Shown piece by piece: positions 27,818-36,047 of a stretch of DNA of 64,000 nt. The notes under the pieces were generated by a model. That model worked only from the letters and a program-made list of their open reading frames with translations. It was not told where the DNA came from and ran no database searches. Position numbers and translations under genes: made by a program. The first letter of the stretch is position 1; every line of letters starts with the position of its first letter. Origin of the DNA: Alphaproteobacteria bacterium (GTDB lineage Bacteria; Pseudomonadota; Alphaproteobacteria; Rhizobiales; Beijerinckiaceae); NCBI GenBank assembly GCA_016870035.1, contig VGCJ01000002.1, positions 1-64,000 on the forward strand, read 5' to 3'.

Positions 27818-28756
27818 ATGGTGCTCCCTGTATCACGCGACGCCATTATCGAGGCGCATCAACGTATCGCACCCTATATCCGGTGCACACCGCTCATGAA
27901 ATTGAATGATCGTACCTTTGGTCTCGAATGCGCGGTAACGTTCAAACTTGAATATTTGCAACATGCCGGCAGTTTCAAATCGCGCGGTGCGTTTAACACA
28001 TTAATCAAGAAGGCAACGTCCAAGATCGCGGTTACCGCAGCATCAGGTGGTAATCACGGTGCGGCTGTCGCTTTTGCTGCGCGGGCTCTCGGGTTGCCTG
28101 CTAAAATCTTTGTGCCGGAAATTTCAGCGCCCATTAAAGTGGCAACCATTCGCAATTTTGGTGCTGAAGCGGTTGTCGGCGGTGCGATCTTTGATGACGC
28201 TTATGCGGCATGTCTCGATTATCAAAAACAATCCGATGCGCTTCTCGTTCACCCTTTCGACGCGATCGAAACCTTGGAAGGGCAGGGCACGATTGGAAAA
28301 GAATGGGAAGAGGATGGTCCGCTCCCCGACACGGTTTTGATCGCGTGTGGCGGCGGCGGATTGATTGGCGGTATTGCCTCATGGTGGCAGGGCCGCGTCA
28401 AAATTGTTGGTGTTGAGCCCGAAGGTTCACGTTGCCTCCATGCAGCACTTCAAGCAGGCGTGCCTGTACCGGTTGATGTGAAATCGGTTGCGGCTGATTC
28501 TTTAGGTGCGCGCACTGTTGGTCGTTACGCTCTTGAAATTGCCAAAGAAGCGGTTGATCATGTGGCGCTTGTTGATGATGAGGCCATTCATAAAGCGCAA
28601 CAAATTCTATGGAGTGACTTCCGCATCATGAGCGAACCTGGTGGTGCCGCAGCACTGGCTGCCTTGTTGTCAGGTGTTTACAAGCCCAAAAAAGGCGAAC
28701 ATGTCGGCATATTGCTTTGTGGTGCCAATGTTGACCCGGCGACGGTGGTTTCATGA
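27818..28756 (+). CDS. PLP-dependent threonine/serine dehydratase-like protein
   Basis: A 312-residue fold-type II PLP enzyme. The cofactor Lys is at about 54 in AGSFKSRGAF, the substrate loop is ASGGNHG, and CGGGGLIGG is the phosphate-binding Gly cluster. There is no C-terminal ACT regulatory domain, so it corresponds to the catabolic or biodegradative short form (threonine/serine dehydratase, or serine racemase-like) rather than IlvA. The reaction would be deamination of Thr or Ser to the 2-oxo acid. It begins 11 bp after leuB and its stop overlaps the carbonic anhydrase start (ATGA), so it belongs to the leu transcript. Confidence 0.85.
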   Translation: MVLPVSRDAIIEAHQRIAPYIRCTPLMKLNDRTFGLECAVTFKLEYLQHAGSFKSRGAFNTLIKKATSKIAVTAASGGNHGAAVAFAARALGLPAKIFVPEISAPIKVATIRNFGAEAVVGGAIFDDAYAACLDYQKQSDALLVHPFDAIETLEGQGTIGKEWEEDGPLPDTVLIACGGGGLIGGIASWWQGRVKIVGVEPEGSRCLHAALQAGVPVPVDVKSVAADSLGARTVGRYALEIAKEAVDHVALVDDEAIHKAQQILWSDFRIMSEPGGAAALAALLSGVYKPKKGEHVGILLCGANVDPATVVS

Positions 28757-29439
28757 CGAATAATTTTCCGCAGCGGTTGCAAGAGGGCTATCGTGCCTTT
28801 GTGGAAGGGCGCCTGCCGCGCGAGCGTGAGCGTTTTGAAGATCTCGCCGCAACCGGACAAAAACCTGAAATCATGGTGATTGGCTGTTGCGATAGTCGTG
28901 TCTCGCCCGAAGTTATTTTTGATGCGCGGCCAGGCGAACTTTTTGTTGTGCGCAATGTTGCCAATCTCGTGCCGCCCTTTGAAACGGGCGGACAATTTCA
29001 TGGCACATCTGCGGCGCTTGAATTTGCGGTACAAGCGCTTCGTGTCAAACATATCGTTGTTTTAGGTCATGGTCGTTGTGGTGGTATCCGCGCTTATGCC
29101 GATGAACAAGCGCAACCGCTCTCGCCTGGTGATTTTATTGGTAAATGGATCAGTCTGATCGATCCTGTGGCGGCCAAACTTGGTGCGCGCAAAAACGATA
29201 CACTTGATGATTATGTCGAGAAACTCGCTCACGCCTCCATTGAGAATACACTCAACAATTTGATGACATTTCCGTGCGTGAATATTTTAGCGGGCCGCGG
29301 CAAGATTCAATTGCATGGCGCTTATTTCGACGTGTTCTCCGGTGCGCTCAGAATTCGCAATCCGGAGACGGGCGTTTTTCATGCGGCCATAGACGAAGTG
29401 CCCGGCCGCGTGTCGCTCTTTCATGCTGAAGGTGTTTAG
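28753..29439 (+). CDS. beta-class carbonic anhydrase
   Basis: A 228-residue enzyme interconverting CO2 and bicarbonate. Zinc ligands Cys46 (CCDSRVSPE, with the Asp-Arg dyad), His and Cys of LGHGRCGG near 106-109 are all present, as is the FVVRNVANLVPPFE segment. The architecture and length fit the bacterial plant-type beta class. Its ATG overlaps the stop of the dehydratase by 4 bp, showing translational coupling. Its own stop overlaps that of the converging asd gene. Supplying bicarbonate for carboxylation is the likely role. Confidence 0.93.
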   Translation: MTNNFPQRLQEGYRAFVEGRLPRERERFEDLAATGQKPEIMVIGCCDSRVSPEVIFDARPGELFVVRNVANLVPPFETGGQFHGTSAALEFAVQALRVKHIVVLGHGRCGGIRAYADEQAQPLSPGDFIGKWISLIDPVAAKLGARKNDTLDDYVEKLAHASIENTLNNLMTFPCVNILAGRGKIQLHGAYFDVFSGALRIRNPETGVFHAAIDEVPGRVSLFHAEGV

Positions 29440-30473
29440 CCTTTTGCTTTCAACAATTTGCGATTGTTGAGCGCCTCGGCGATTTGAATGGCGTTCAATG
29501 CCGCCCCTTTGCGTAAATTGTCGGAGACGCACCAGAAAGCGAGACCGTTTTCAACGGTCGAATCTTCGCGGATGCGCGAGATGTAAGTCGCATCTTCGCC
29601 CGCCGCTTCATGCGGAGTGATGTAGCCTCCCGGTTCGCGCTTGTCGATGACAAAGCATCCGGGCGCCGAGCGTAGAATGGTGCGTGCTTCGTCTGCAGAA
29701 AGGGGCTTTTCCAATTCGATATTCACTGCTTCCGAATGCGAGATAAACACTGGCACGCGCACGCATGTCGCGGTCAGTTTGATTTTTGGATCGAGAATCT
29801 TTTTTGTCTCGACCGTCATCTTCCATTCTTCCTTGGTGAAACCGTCTTCCATAAACACATCGATTTGTGGAATGAGGTTAAAAGCGATGCGCTTCGGGAA
29901 TTTTTCGAGCTTGACCTCACCAGCTGAGAAAATCGCGCGCGATTGGTTGAAAAGCTCGTCCATCGCGTCTTTGCCGGCACCCGACACAGATTGATAGGTC
30001 GAAACCACAACGCGCTTGATGGTTGCGCGTTCATGAAGCGGCTTTAACGCTACAACAAGTTGCGCGGTCGAACAATTGGGGTTCGCAATGATGTTCAAGC
30101 GCTTTTTGTCCTTCATGAAAGGTTCAAGCACATGCGCATTTACTTCCGGCACGACAAGCGGCACACGCTCGTCATAACGCCAGCAGGATGAGTTATCGAT
30201 TACAAGGCAGCCCATCGCGCCAATTTTTGGCGACAATTCCTTCGACACGCTTGAGCCCGCCGACATCAAGCAGATATCGGTCTTCGAAAAATCATGATGT
30301 TCAAGATTCTGAACTTTCAGAATTTTGTCGCCGTAAGAGACTTCAGTGCCGAGGCTGCGCGCAGAAGCAAGCGCTACCACTTCATCCGCGGGGAACGAAC
30401 GTTCCGCGAGGATCGACAACATTTCACGACCCACATTGCCCGTGGCGCCGACAATTGCGACCTTGAAACCCAT
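29436..30473 (-). CDS. asd: aspartate-semialdehyde dehydrogenase
   Basis: A 345-residue NADPH-dependent enzyme of the aspartate family pathway (Lys, Met, Thr, diaminopimelate). The Rossmann motif is VGATGNVGREML at residues 8-19, the catalytic Cys is in ANPNCSTAQ near 131, and STYQSVSGAGKDAMDEL plus RVPVFISHSEAVN are typical. The length and motif wording indicate the Gram-negative/Gram-positive mixed type found in alphaproteobacteria rather than the longer E. coli form. It converges with the carbonic anhydrase gene; the divergent upstream region contains two GC-rich hairpins. Confidence 0.96.
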   Translation of the reverse strand: MGFKVAIVGATGNVGREMLSILAERSFPADEVVALASARSLGTEVSYGDKILKVQNLEHHDFSKTDICLMSAGSSVSKELSPKIGAMGCLVIDNSSCWRYDERVPLVVPEVNAHVLEPFMKDKKRLNIIANPNCSTAQLVVALKPLHERATIKRVVVSTYQSVSGAGKDAMDELFNQSRAIFSAGEVKLEKFPKRIAFNLIPQIDVFMEDGFTKEEWKMTVETKKILDPKIKLTATCVRVPVFISHSEAVNIELEKPLSADEARTILRSAPGCFVIDKREPGGYITPHEAAGEDATYISRIREDSTVENGLAFWCVSDNLRKGAALNAIQIAEALNNRKLLKAKG

Positions 30474-30519
30474 TTTTGAAATCCTTGCTGCTTGAACTCT
30501 TGATCCGCTCCCCTGATGA

Positions 30520-30568
30520 CACCCGACCCCGGGTGGTTTGGTCTCATCTCCTACCGGGGGGAGAGACC
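30520..30568. promoter_or_regulatory. two hairpins upstream of asd
   Basis: CACCCG/CGGGTG (30520-30535, loop ACCC) and GGTCTC/GAGACC (30540-30568) lie 47-95 bp ahead of the asd start on the minus strand and 250-300 bp ahead of the DMT gene on the plus strand. They are perfect stems in the asd promoter region. Their function is unknown. The rest of 30474-30740 shows nothing recognisable. Confidence 0.35.
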
Positions 30569-30818
30569 GGAGCAGGGAGACTTTACGCGCGCGTTTTCAC
30601 GCCGCCTGTTTTGGCAGTTTTCGTTTTCTTGAGCGAAGTTGTGAGCGCGATGATAGACATGAGGCCCGTCACAAATAAAAAAATGACGCCGCCACAAATA
30701 CTGATCTTCACGCCTTGTCAATCACTGCTTCTGGCGAGGCGTGTTGCATTGGCGGCACTCGACCCTTCGAGAGCGATCCGTTATCACCACCAGACGCTTT
30801 TTTCAGGGATCCGCTCTT

Positions 30819-31709
30819 TTGTCATCGCCCGCTTCGTCCAACCTGCTCTTGCGCGCTGCGCCCATTATTTTCGTGGTCATCTGGTCAACCGGCTGGGTCT
30901 CGGCGCGTTATGGTGCCGATTATGCCGATCCCCTGACTTTTTTGTCGCTACGCTTTGCTCTGGCCTTTTTGGCCATGGCCGCCATCGCGGTTTTCAGTCG
31001 GGCGCAATGGCCAAAGGACCGCGCGGCGCTTCATGTGATGGTGTCGGGCGTTTTGCTTCACGCGCTTTATCTTGGCGGCGTGTGGTATGCCATCGCACAT
31101 GGGGTGCCCTCAGGCATTTCCGGCTTGATCGCTGCGATCCAACCGATTCTCACCGCAGCGCTTGCGCCGCTTCTGTTGCGAGAGCGCATCGGATTTTTGC
31201 AATGGCTTGGCATTGTGGCTGGCTTTGTCGGCATCGCCTTGGTGCTTGAGCCAAAACTTGCGACGGTCGATCTCGATCATTTGAACAGCGTGGTTGTTCC
31301 TTTAGCTATCAACGCCTTTGCGATGGTCTCGGTGACATCGGGAACATTTTATCAAAAGCGCTTCATCCCGCAGGGCGATTTGAGAAGCATCACGGCGGTT
31401 CAATATATCGGAGCGTTTTTGGTCGTTACACCTATCGCATTGTTGACCGAACCTTTGCATGTGAGTTTTACACTCGGCTTTTGGCTTGTCATGGCCTGGT
31501 CAGTCTTTGCTTTGTCTCTTGGTGCGATCGGGCTTCTCTTATTGTTAATCCGGCGCGGGGCTGTGTCCCGCGCGGCAGCATTGATTTATCTTGTGCCGCC
31601 AAGTGTTGCGATTGAAGCCTATTTCGCCTTTGGCGAAACGATGGTTATCACGCAGATGCTGGGCATGGGTCTAACCGTCGTCGGCGTCGCGCTCGCGACA
31701 AGGCGTTGA
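30819..31709 (+). CDS. EamA/DMT-family transporter
   Basis: A membrane protein of about 296 residues with ten hydrophobic segments and two EamA repeats; the first has IWSTGWVSARYGADYADPLT and the pattern SGLIAAIQPILTAALAPLLLRE, characteristic of RhtA/YdcO-like exporters of amino acids or metabolites. I prefer the TTG at 30819, which has AGGGA nine bases upstream. An in-frame GTG at 30741 would add an Arg-rich 26-residue stretch unlike family members. No ATG is available at the N-terminus. The substrate is unknown. Confidence 0.75.
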   Translation: MSSPASSNLLLRAAPIIFVVIWSTGWVSARYGADYADPLTFLSLRFALAFLAMAAIAVFSRAQWPKDRAALHVMVSGVLLHALYLGGVWYAIAHGVPSGISGLIAAIQPILTAALAPLLLRERIGFLQWLGIVAGFVGIALVLEPKLATVDLDHLNSVVVPLAINAFAMVSVTSGTFYQKRFIPQGDLRSITAVQYIGAFLVVTPIALLTEPLHVSFTLGFWLVMAWSVFALSLGAIGLLLLLIRRGAVSRAAALIYLVPPSVAIEAYFAFGETMVITQMLGMGLTVVGVALATRR

Positions 31710-31839
31710 AGCGTTTCAAGTGAGTTACCATTCTCTGTAATTTCCCCGATACGCGGAACAATGGAGCTCGAGAGATGATTATCTTTCTGCGTGTGTGATC
31801 ATGCATATTTTTGTGTGACTGTTCAGAAAAGAGTTTGTG

Positions 31840-32301
31840 ATGGGACTCCCCGTTCTTTCAGCCGGCACACATGTTCTTATTGGTGACGGCAAAAAAGCTT
31901 TTATTCTTTTTAATGAAGGCACGGCCGAGCGTCCGAGCCTCACGGTTGAAACCATTCTCAATCACCCTGATCTTCCTACCCACGATTTGGGTGCAGCGCG
32001 TCTCGGTCGTGTTTTTGAGAGCGTCGGCTCGCGACGCGCATCGACAGATGAGACTGATTGGCATCAAAGAGAGGAAGATCACTTCATACGCGATATGATG
32101 GCACATCTCGTGGATTTAGATCGGCGGGCAAGACTAAGAAAACTTGTTCTTGTTGCGCCGCCTCGGGCAATGGCCGAACTTCGTCGCGTATTACCCTCGT
32201 CTTTCGTTTCGCTGGTAACGGCTGAGATTACCAAAGATCTGACAAATCATTCCGTGACCGCGATCACTGAATTATTGCAAGCTGAAGAGCCCTTATTCTA
32301 A
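31840..32301 (+). CDS. host-attachment-family protein (baeRF/AtsE-like)
   Basis: A 153-residue acidic cytoplasmic protein. It matches the 'protein required for attachment to host cells' family by LIGDGKKAFILFNEGTAERP near the N-terminus, the Asp/Glu-rich centre with EEDHFIRDMMAHLVDLD, and KLVLVAPPRAMAELRRVLP followed by EITKDLTNHSV at the end. The family shares a fold with archaeal release factor 1 and its biochemical role is unsettled. GTG 31837 and ATG 31840 are adjacent possible starts. The 3' end overlaps the converging SOUL gene by 4 bp. Confidence 0.8.
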   Translation: MGLPVLSAGTHVLIGDGKKAFILFNEGTAERPSLTVETILNHPDLPTHDLGAARLGRVFESVGSRRASTDETDWHQREEDHFIRDMMAHLVDLDRRARLRKLVLVAPPRAMAELRRVLPSSFVSLVTAEITKDLTNHSVTAITELLQAEEPLF

Positions 32302-32939
32302 CGCCCTTCGATTTCTTGCATCACTTCATTACGACGCCAGAAAAAGGGCTTCCACGGTGGATCATAGAAGGCGTAAGTCGCTTCGTCTTTTGGCTTCAAT
32401 GATTTATGTATGATGATCGCTGCAAGCTCTTCGCGACGCGCGTTCAAATTGCCTTCGGTCCAAAGTCCTGAAAATTTAAGAACCGCAACACGTCGGCTTT
32501 TGAATTGTTTGAGTGTAATTCTTTCATCATCGGGTTTCGGTAATGTGCTCATTGTATAGGTTTGCGGCATCATAAATCGAATGACCCAAGAAGGACCGCT
32601 CCCTGTTTGTGTAACAGGCGCGGTCATCTCGATCTTTTCACCTTTAGATTGTGTTACAGGAGCGGTCATTGCGATTTTTGATTGCGACGTGTTGCCACCA
32701 AAAATATAACCCGCGAGCATACGAAAGCCCGCATTCACGGCGCTATCGCGATCACCTTCTACGACAACTTCGGCCACAATATAGGGTGCATAGTCGCGCA
32801 GTTCAAAATCACCCTCTTTCGCGATGATTTTATATTGAGGCTCTTCGATGTCAGCCATCACCGGTCCTGTAATAATCAAGCCCAAGAAGAGCAGCGCGTT
32901 CCAAAAGAACGAACGCCTCACACTGAGCGCGCTTCTCAT
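32298..32939 (-). CDS. exported SOUL-family heme-binding protein
   Basis: A 213-residue protein with an N-terminal signal sequence (RRSFF, a Leu/Ile/Gly-rich core, PVMA). The mature part begins IEEPQYKIIAKEGDFELRDY, the opening of the SOUL/HBP domain, and has the paired IAMTAPVTQSKG and IEMTAPVTQTG segments and LPKPDDERITLKQF. Eukaryotic relatives bind heme or porphyrin. Here a periplasmic heme-related role is possible but unproven. It starts 3 bp after the stop of the DUF1993 gene, so the two form an operon. Confidence 0.85.
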   Translation of the reverse strand: MRSALSVRRSFFWNALLFLGLIITGPVMADIEEPQYKIIAKEGDFELRDYAPYIVAEVVVEGDRDSAVNAGFRMLAGYIFGGNTSQSKIAMTAPVTQSKGEKIEMTAPVTQTGSGPSWVIRFMMPQTYTMSTLPKPDDERITLKQFKSRRVAVLKFSGLWTEGNLNARREELAAIIIHKSLKPKDEATYAFYDPPWKPFFWRRNEVMQEIEGR

Positions 32940-32942
32940 CGC

Positions 32943-33449
32943 TCAATAGACTCCAAGGAAATCGCGTTTCGTAAGTTCAACGCCATTATGCCGCAAAATG
33001 TCATAGGCTGTCGTGGTGTGAAAAAGGAAATTGGGTAATGCGCCATGACGAAGATAAACAAGTGCGTTAAACACGCGTGGTTCCGGCCGCATCGGTACGG
33101 TAATATCACGGCTTTCAGCGCCGACAAATTTATCTTTCGGGATTGAAGTGATGAACGAAATTGTCTTGGCAATCCGTGCGTCTAAATCTTCAAAGCTCGC
33201 TTCGGTATCCGTATAACTCGGGACATCAACACCGGCGATGCGTGCCGCTCCGCCTTTGGCAAAATCAGAAGCCAACTGAACCTGTCTTGTAAGAGTGAAC
33301 ATGTCGGGAAAGAGGCGGGCCGACAGCAAGACTTGCGGTTCGATCTTGCGGGCTTCGGCATGGGCGACCGCCTTTTTCAAAACGGCGGCGAGCGCCTCAA
33401 GTGATTGCACAAAAACCGGAACGGAAAGATCATATAGGCTAAGCGACAT
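32943..33449 (-). CDS. DUF1993 domain protein
   Basis: A 168-residue helical protein beginning MSLSLYDLSVPVFVQSLEAL, followed by LFPDMFTLTRQVQLASDFAK and LRHGALPNFLFHTTTAYDILRHNG; these are the conserved helices of DUF1993, related to DinB-like four-helix bundles. Its function is unknown. The ATG at 33449 has GGAG seven bases upstream; a TTG two codons earlier is less likely. It is transcribed into the SOUL gene. The 180 bp between its start and tRNA-Ala shows nothing recognisable. Confidence 0.83.
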   Translation of the reverse strand: MSLSLYDLSVPVFVQSLEALAAVLKKAVAHAEARKIEPQVLLSARLFPDMFTLTRQVQLASDFAKGGAARIAGVDVPSYTDTEASFEDLDARIAKTISFITSIPKDKFVGAESRDITVPMRPEPRVFNALVYLRHGALPNFLFHTTTAYDILRHNGVELTKRDFLGVY

Positions 33450-33628
33450 ATTCAAACTCCTTGCTGCCGAGCGCTGACATTGTCATGGAATGATACGCGC
33501 GAACAGGTCCTTGGACGCCTCTTTTATAAGTCGTTCTGCGTACGGATCCGGCTTGCTTTTGGCGTTGAAAGTCTCTATCCCGACGCCAATCACAGGGTCT
33601 GGCGGAGTTGTGGCGTCCCAGGCCCCGG

Positions 33629-33704
33629 GGGGCTGTAGCTCAGTTGGGAGAGCGCCTCGTTCGCAATGAGGAGGCCGGCGGTTCGATTCCGCTCAGCTCC
33701 ACCA
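33629..33704 (+). tRNA. tRNA-Ala (anticodon CGC)
   Basis: The acceptor GGGGCTG (33629-33635) pairs with CAGCTCC (33694-33700), with A73 and an encoded CCA. The D-arm is AGCTCAGTTGGGAGAGC and the T-loop contains GGTTCGATTCC. The anticodon loop TTCGCAA within CCTCG/TGAGG gives CGC, reading the Ala codon GCG. The accessory island starts immediately after it. Confidence 0.95.
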
Positions 33705-33902
33705 TTTTATTCAATTAAATCAATGTATTAGAAGATGGCGGCGGTTTCAAATCCGGAGCCAAAAAAGTTATAAAGAGTTAGAGAGTTTGTGGCTTCAAGC
33801 CCATATTCGAACATCCGCCTCAAAAATTAGTAGATCTTCTTTGCAGTAAAATCTCAGTTCAACCAAATTAAGGGGCTCTGAAAAAGGAGGATAAGAAATT
33901 TT

Positions 33903-33918
33903 TTGACCAATTCTTCAA
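33903..33918. promoter_or_regulatory. weak candidate RutR box before the first island deaminase
   Basis: TTGACCAATTCTTCAA matches 12 of the 14 fixed positions of TTGACCANNTGGTCAA; the right half-site has lost its GG. It lies 65 bp before the ATG at 33983. One such near-match could be chance. Confidence 0.3.
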
Positions 33919-33982
33919 AATTGTCACCTTAAAAAATTAAACTTATTTTTGGGTGAGCTCTAAGTTAATTTGTGAGGCCATC

Positions 33983-35275
33983 ATGCTAGATCTTCTTATT
34001 AAGTCGGCAAAATTAATAAGCATTCCGAACCTCGTTGACGTTGCTGTGAAGGACGGCAGGATTGTCGAGATTTCGCCGGTCATCATCGGCGAAGCAACCC
34101 GAGTGATTGAGGCACGGGGTAGGCTCGTTTCTCCCCCCTTTACCGATCCTCATTTTCACATGGACGCTACGTTAAGTCTCGGGTTGCCGCGGATTAACCG
34201 TTCTGGAACGCTGCTTGAGGGTATCGCGCTTTGGGGTGAGTTGAAATCATTACTAACAGTAGAAGATGTAATGGAACGAGCACTTCGCTATTGTGATCTT
34301 GCAGTTTCACAGGGCCTTCTAGCCATTCGCTCACACGTCGATGTGTGTGACGATCGATTAATTGCCGCGCAAGCGCTGATTGAAGTGAGAAAGCGTGTAG
34401 CACCTTATATTGACCTCCAGCTTGTGGCTTTTCCTCAAGACGGCCTATATCGCGACCCCAAGGCTGAAGCTAACTTAATTAAAGCGTTGGATCTTGGTCT
34501 TACTGTTGTCGGCGGAATTCCGCATTTCGAGCGCACGATGCAAGATGGAACACGTTCCGTTATACGCCTGTGCGAGATCGCCGAAAAGCGCGGCCTTACT
34601 GTTGATTTACATTGCGACGAATCTGACGACCCAATGTCCCGCCACATCGAAACCTTAGCGAGCGAAACGGTGAGGCTTGGTCTTCAAGGCCGAACAGTTG
34701 GATCGCACTGCACATCGATGCATTCGATGGATAATTATTATGCTTCCAAACTTCTGCCGCTAATAGCTGAAGCAGGTGTCCATATTATTTCAAACCCTTT
34801 GATCAACATCACTCTTCAGGGTCGCTCCGATAGCTATCCGCGTCGGCGTGGTCTTACGCGGGTTGCCGAGCTGCGCGCTGCCGGCGTTAATGTCGCCTTT
34901 GGTCAAGATTGCACGATGGACCCGTGGTATTCCCTAGGCTCGGCTGACATGCTCGAAGTGGCCCATATGGGTATTCATGCCGTTCCCATGACCTCTCGTG
35001 AGGCAATGGCGTGGGCTTTCGAGTCTGTTACTACTAATGGTGCTAAGGCCATGGGTCTTCCTGATCCCACTTTAACTGTTGGCGGGCCAGCTAGCATGGT
35101 CTTGCTCCAAGCGCGTGATCCAATTGAGGCGGTGCGTATGAAGGCGACCAGAATTGCTGTCATTCGGAATGGAAAAATAATTTCAGAAACCACACCGCGT
35201 CTTGCTAGCCTATTCCTTCCGGGTAGGCCGCAAATGCTTGATCCTGCAAATTTTGCTCCTCTTACTGAAGACTGA
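33983..35275 (+). CDS. cytosine deaminase-like amidohydrolase (CodA/AtzC family), island copy 1
   Basis: A 430-residue metal-dependent deaminase. The HxH metal pair is in DPHFHMDA (His57, His59). HCDESDDPMSRH gives the third His and catalytic Glu, SHCTSMHSMDNYY another His, and FGQDCTMDPWYSLG the metal-binding Asp. E. coli CodA has FGHDD at the last site; the Gln and Cys here suggest a changed pocket. CodA deaminates cytosine to uracil, while AtzC of the same family hydrolyses N-isopropylammelide, so any aminopyrimidine or triazine-like ring is possible. The ATG at 33983 is preferred; a GTG 30 bp upstream adds 10 residues. About 45% of positions appear shared with the second island copy at 42002 (estimated by eye). 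Confidence 0.82.
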   Translation: MLDLLIKSAKLISIPNLVDVAVKDGRIVEISPVIIGEATRVIEARGRLVSPPFTDPHFHMDATLSLGLPRINRSGTLLEGIALWGELKSLLTVEDVMERALRYCDLAVSQGLLAIRSHVDVCDDRLIAAQALIEVRKRVAPYIDLQLVAFPQDGLYRDPKAEANLIKALDLGLTVVGGIPHFERTMQDGTRSVIRLCEIAEKRGLTVDLHCDESDDPMSRHIETLASETVRLGLQGRTVGSHCTSMHSMDNYYASKLLPLIAEAGVHIISNPLINITLQGRSDSYPRRRGLTRVAELRAAGVNVAFGQDCTMDPWYSLGSADMLEVAHMGIHAVPMTSREAMAWAFESVTTNGAKAMGLPDPTLTVGGPASMVLLQARDPIEAVRMKATRIAVIRNGKIISETTPRLASLFLPGRPQMLDPANFAPLTED

Positions 35276-35300
35276 AACTTAACCTCGAAAGGACGTTTTT

Positions 35301-35760
35301 ATGCCTATTTTATTGACCGGCGACAAGCGCTTGCAGCAGCTACTCGGACCTTCGCCGTTCGTGCCCATCTTCGTAATGCTATAGTGGCAGACCTAGTGGA
35401 ATTTGCAGGTATTAATTCTATACCTATTGAAAATGCTTGGAGCTAGTATATACCTCCTGCGATGTAGCTTGCTATTGATGATGGATAAATGTAATCTAAA
35501 TCCTTAAGAGGTGTTGCTGTAATCGGTGACCTACATGCCTTGCTCAAATAAACTTAAAGTGACGCTTTATTCCTTTGGGGTGAAAGCTATACGGTTGAAA
35601 AAGATGCACTTTTTATCGGAGCAGATTATCCAAAAATAGCGTTTCTCATTGCTTCATTCAGTTGACCTGCTTGAAAGATTTAGATATTCTTGGGGTGTAC
35701 AATCGCAATGCGAATTATTTTACCAATATGCTATCAGACAGTATGTAGAGGTTAAATATT
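35301..35760 (+). pseudogene. decayed BMP-family substrate-binding protein gene
   Basis: Frames broken by several stops still translate to pieces parallel to the intact binding protein at 36048. They are IDRRQALAAATRTFAV (signal-peptide part), INSIPIENAW against HASPVENAW, FLWGESYTVEKDALFIGADY against LIWGESYAVENEARQVASDY, and GVYNRNANYFTNMLSDSM against GVFGTRTHEACYLAGILAGR. A ribosome-binding site (GAAAGGA) and ATG at 35301 remain, with a frameshift almost at once. The C-terminal half is not recognisable, and 35761-36047 shows nothing else except the promoter region of the next gene. It is a dead paralog, in the same order as its living neighbour. Confidence 0.85.
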
Positions 35761-36047
35761 TTTTGCTCTTTCGATGAATCTACAAATTACTGAGTCAATA
35801 TGATGATCAATACTGAGTGCTTTCCAATTCTGTTGAAATTCCCACGGTTGGAGTTGTTGATCAAATATTATTGAGGATAAACCGTTAATCACTGACCGCG
35901 GCTCGCTATACCCTTTGATAGGATCGTTCTAATACATTTTGGTACAATTTACAGGCGCAAAAAAGATCACTAAGCTAATGCCTCGATTGCCTGTAATTTG
36001 CCATCGGAAGTCGTTAGTCAAAACTATAAATAAGGGAGATAAAACTT

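Noticed and set aside
30474-30740. SAM-type or lysine riboswitch upstream of asd
   Set aside because: Only two simple perfect hairpins are present; the conserved core bases and multi-helix junctions of those riboswitches are not recognisable.
30476-31249. Long plus-strand frame of 257 codons overlapping the DMT gene
   Set aside because: It runs in another frame across the DMT transporter gene, has Arg/Cys-rich composition and no recognisable domain; the overlapping frame is a clear EamA protein.
35761-36047. Small genes in the AT-rich stretch before the BMP binding protein
   Set aside because: All frames are broken by stops and nothing resembles a known family; it is probably pseudogene debris plus a promoter.
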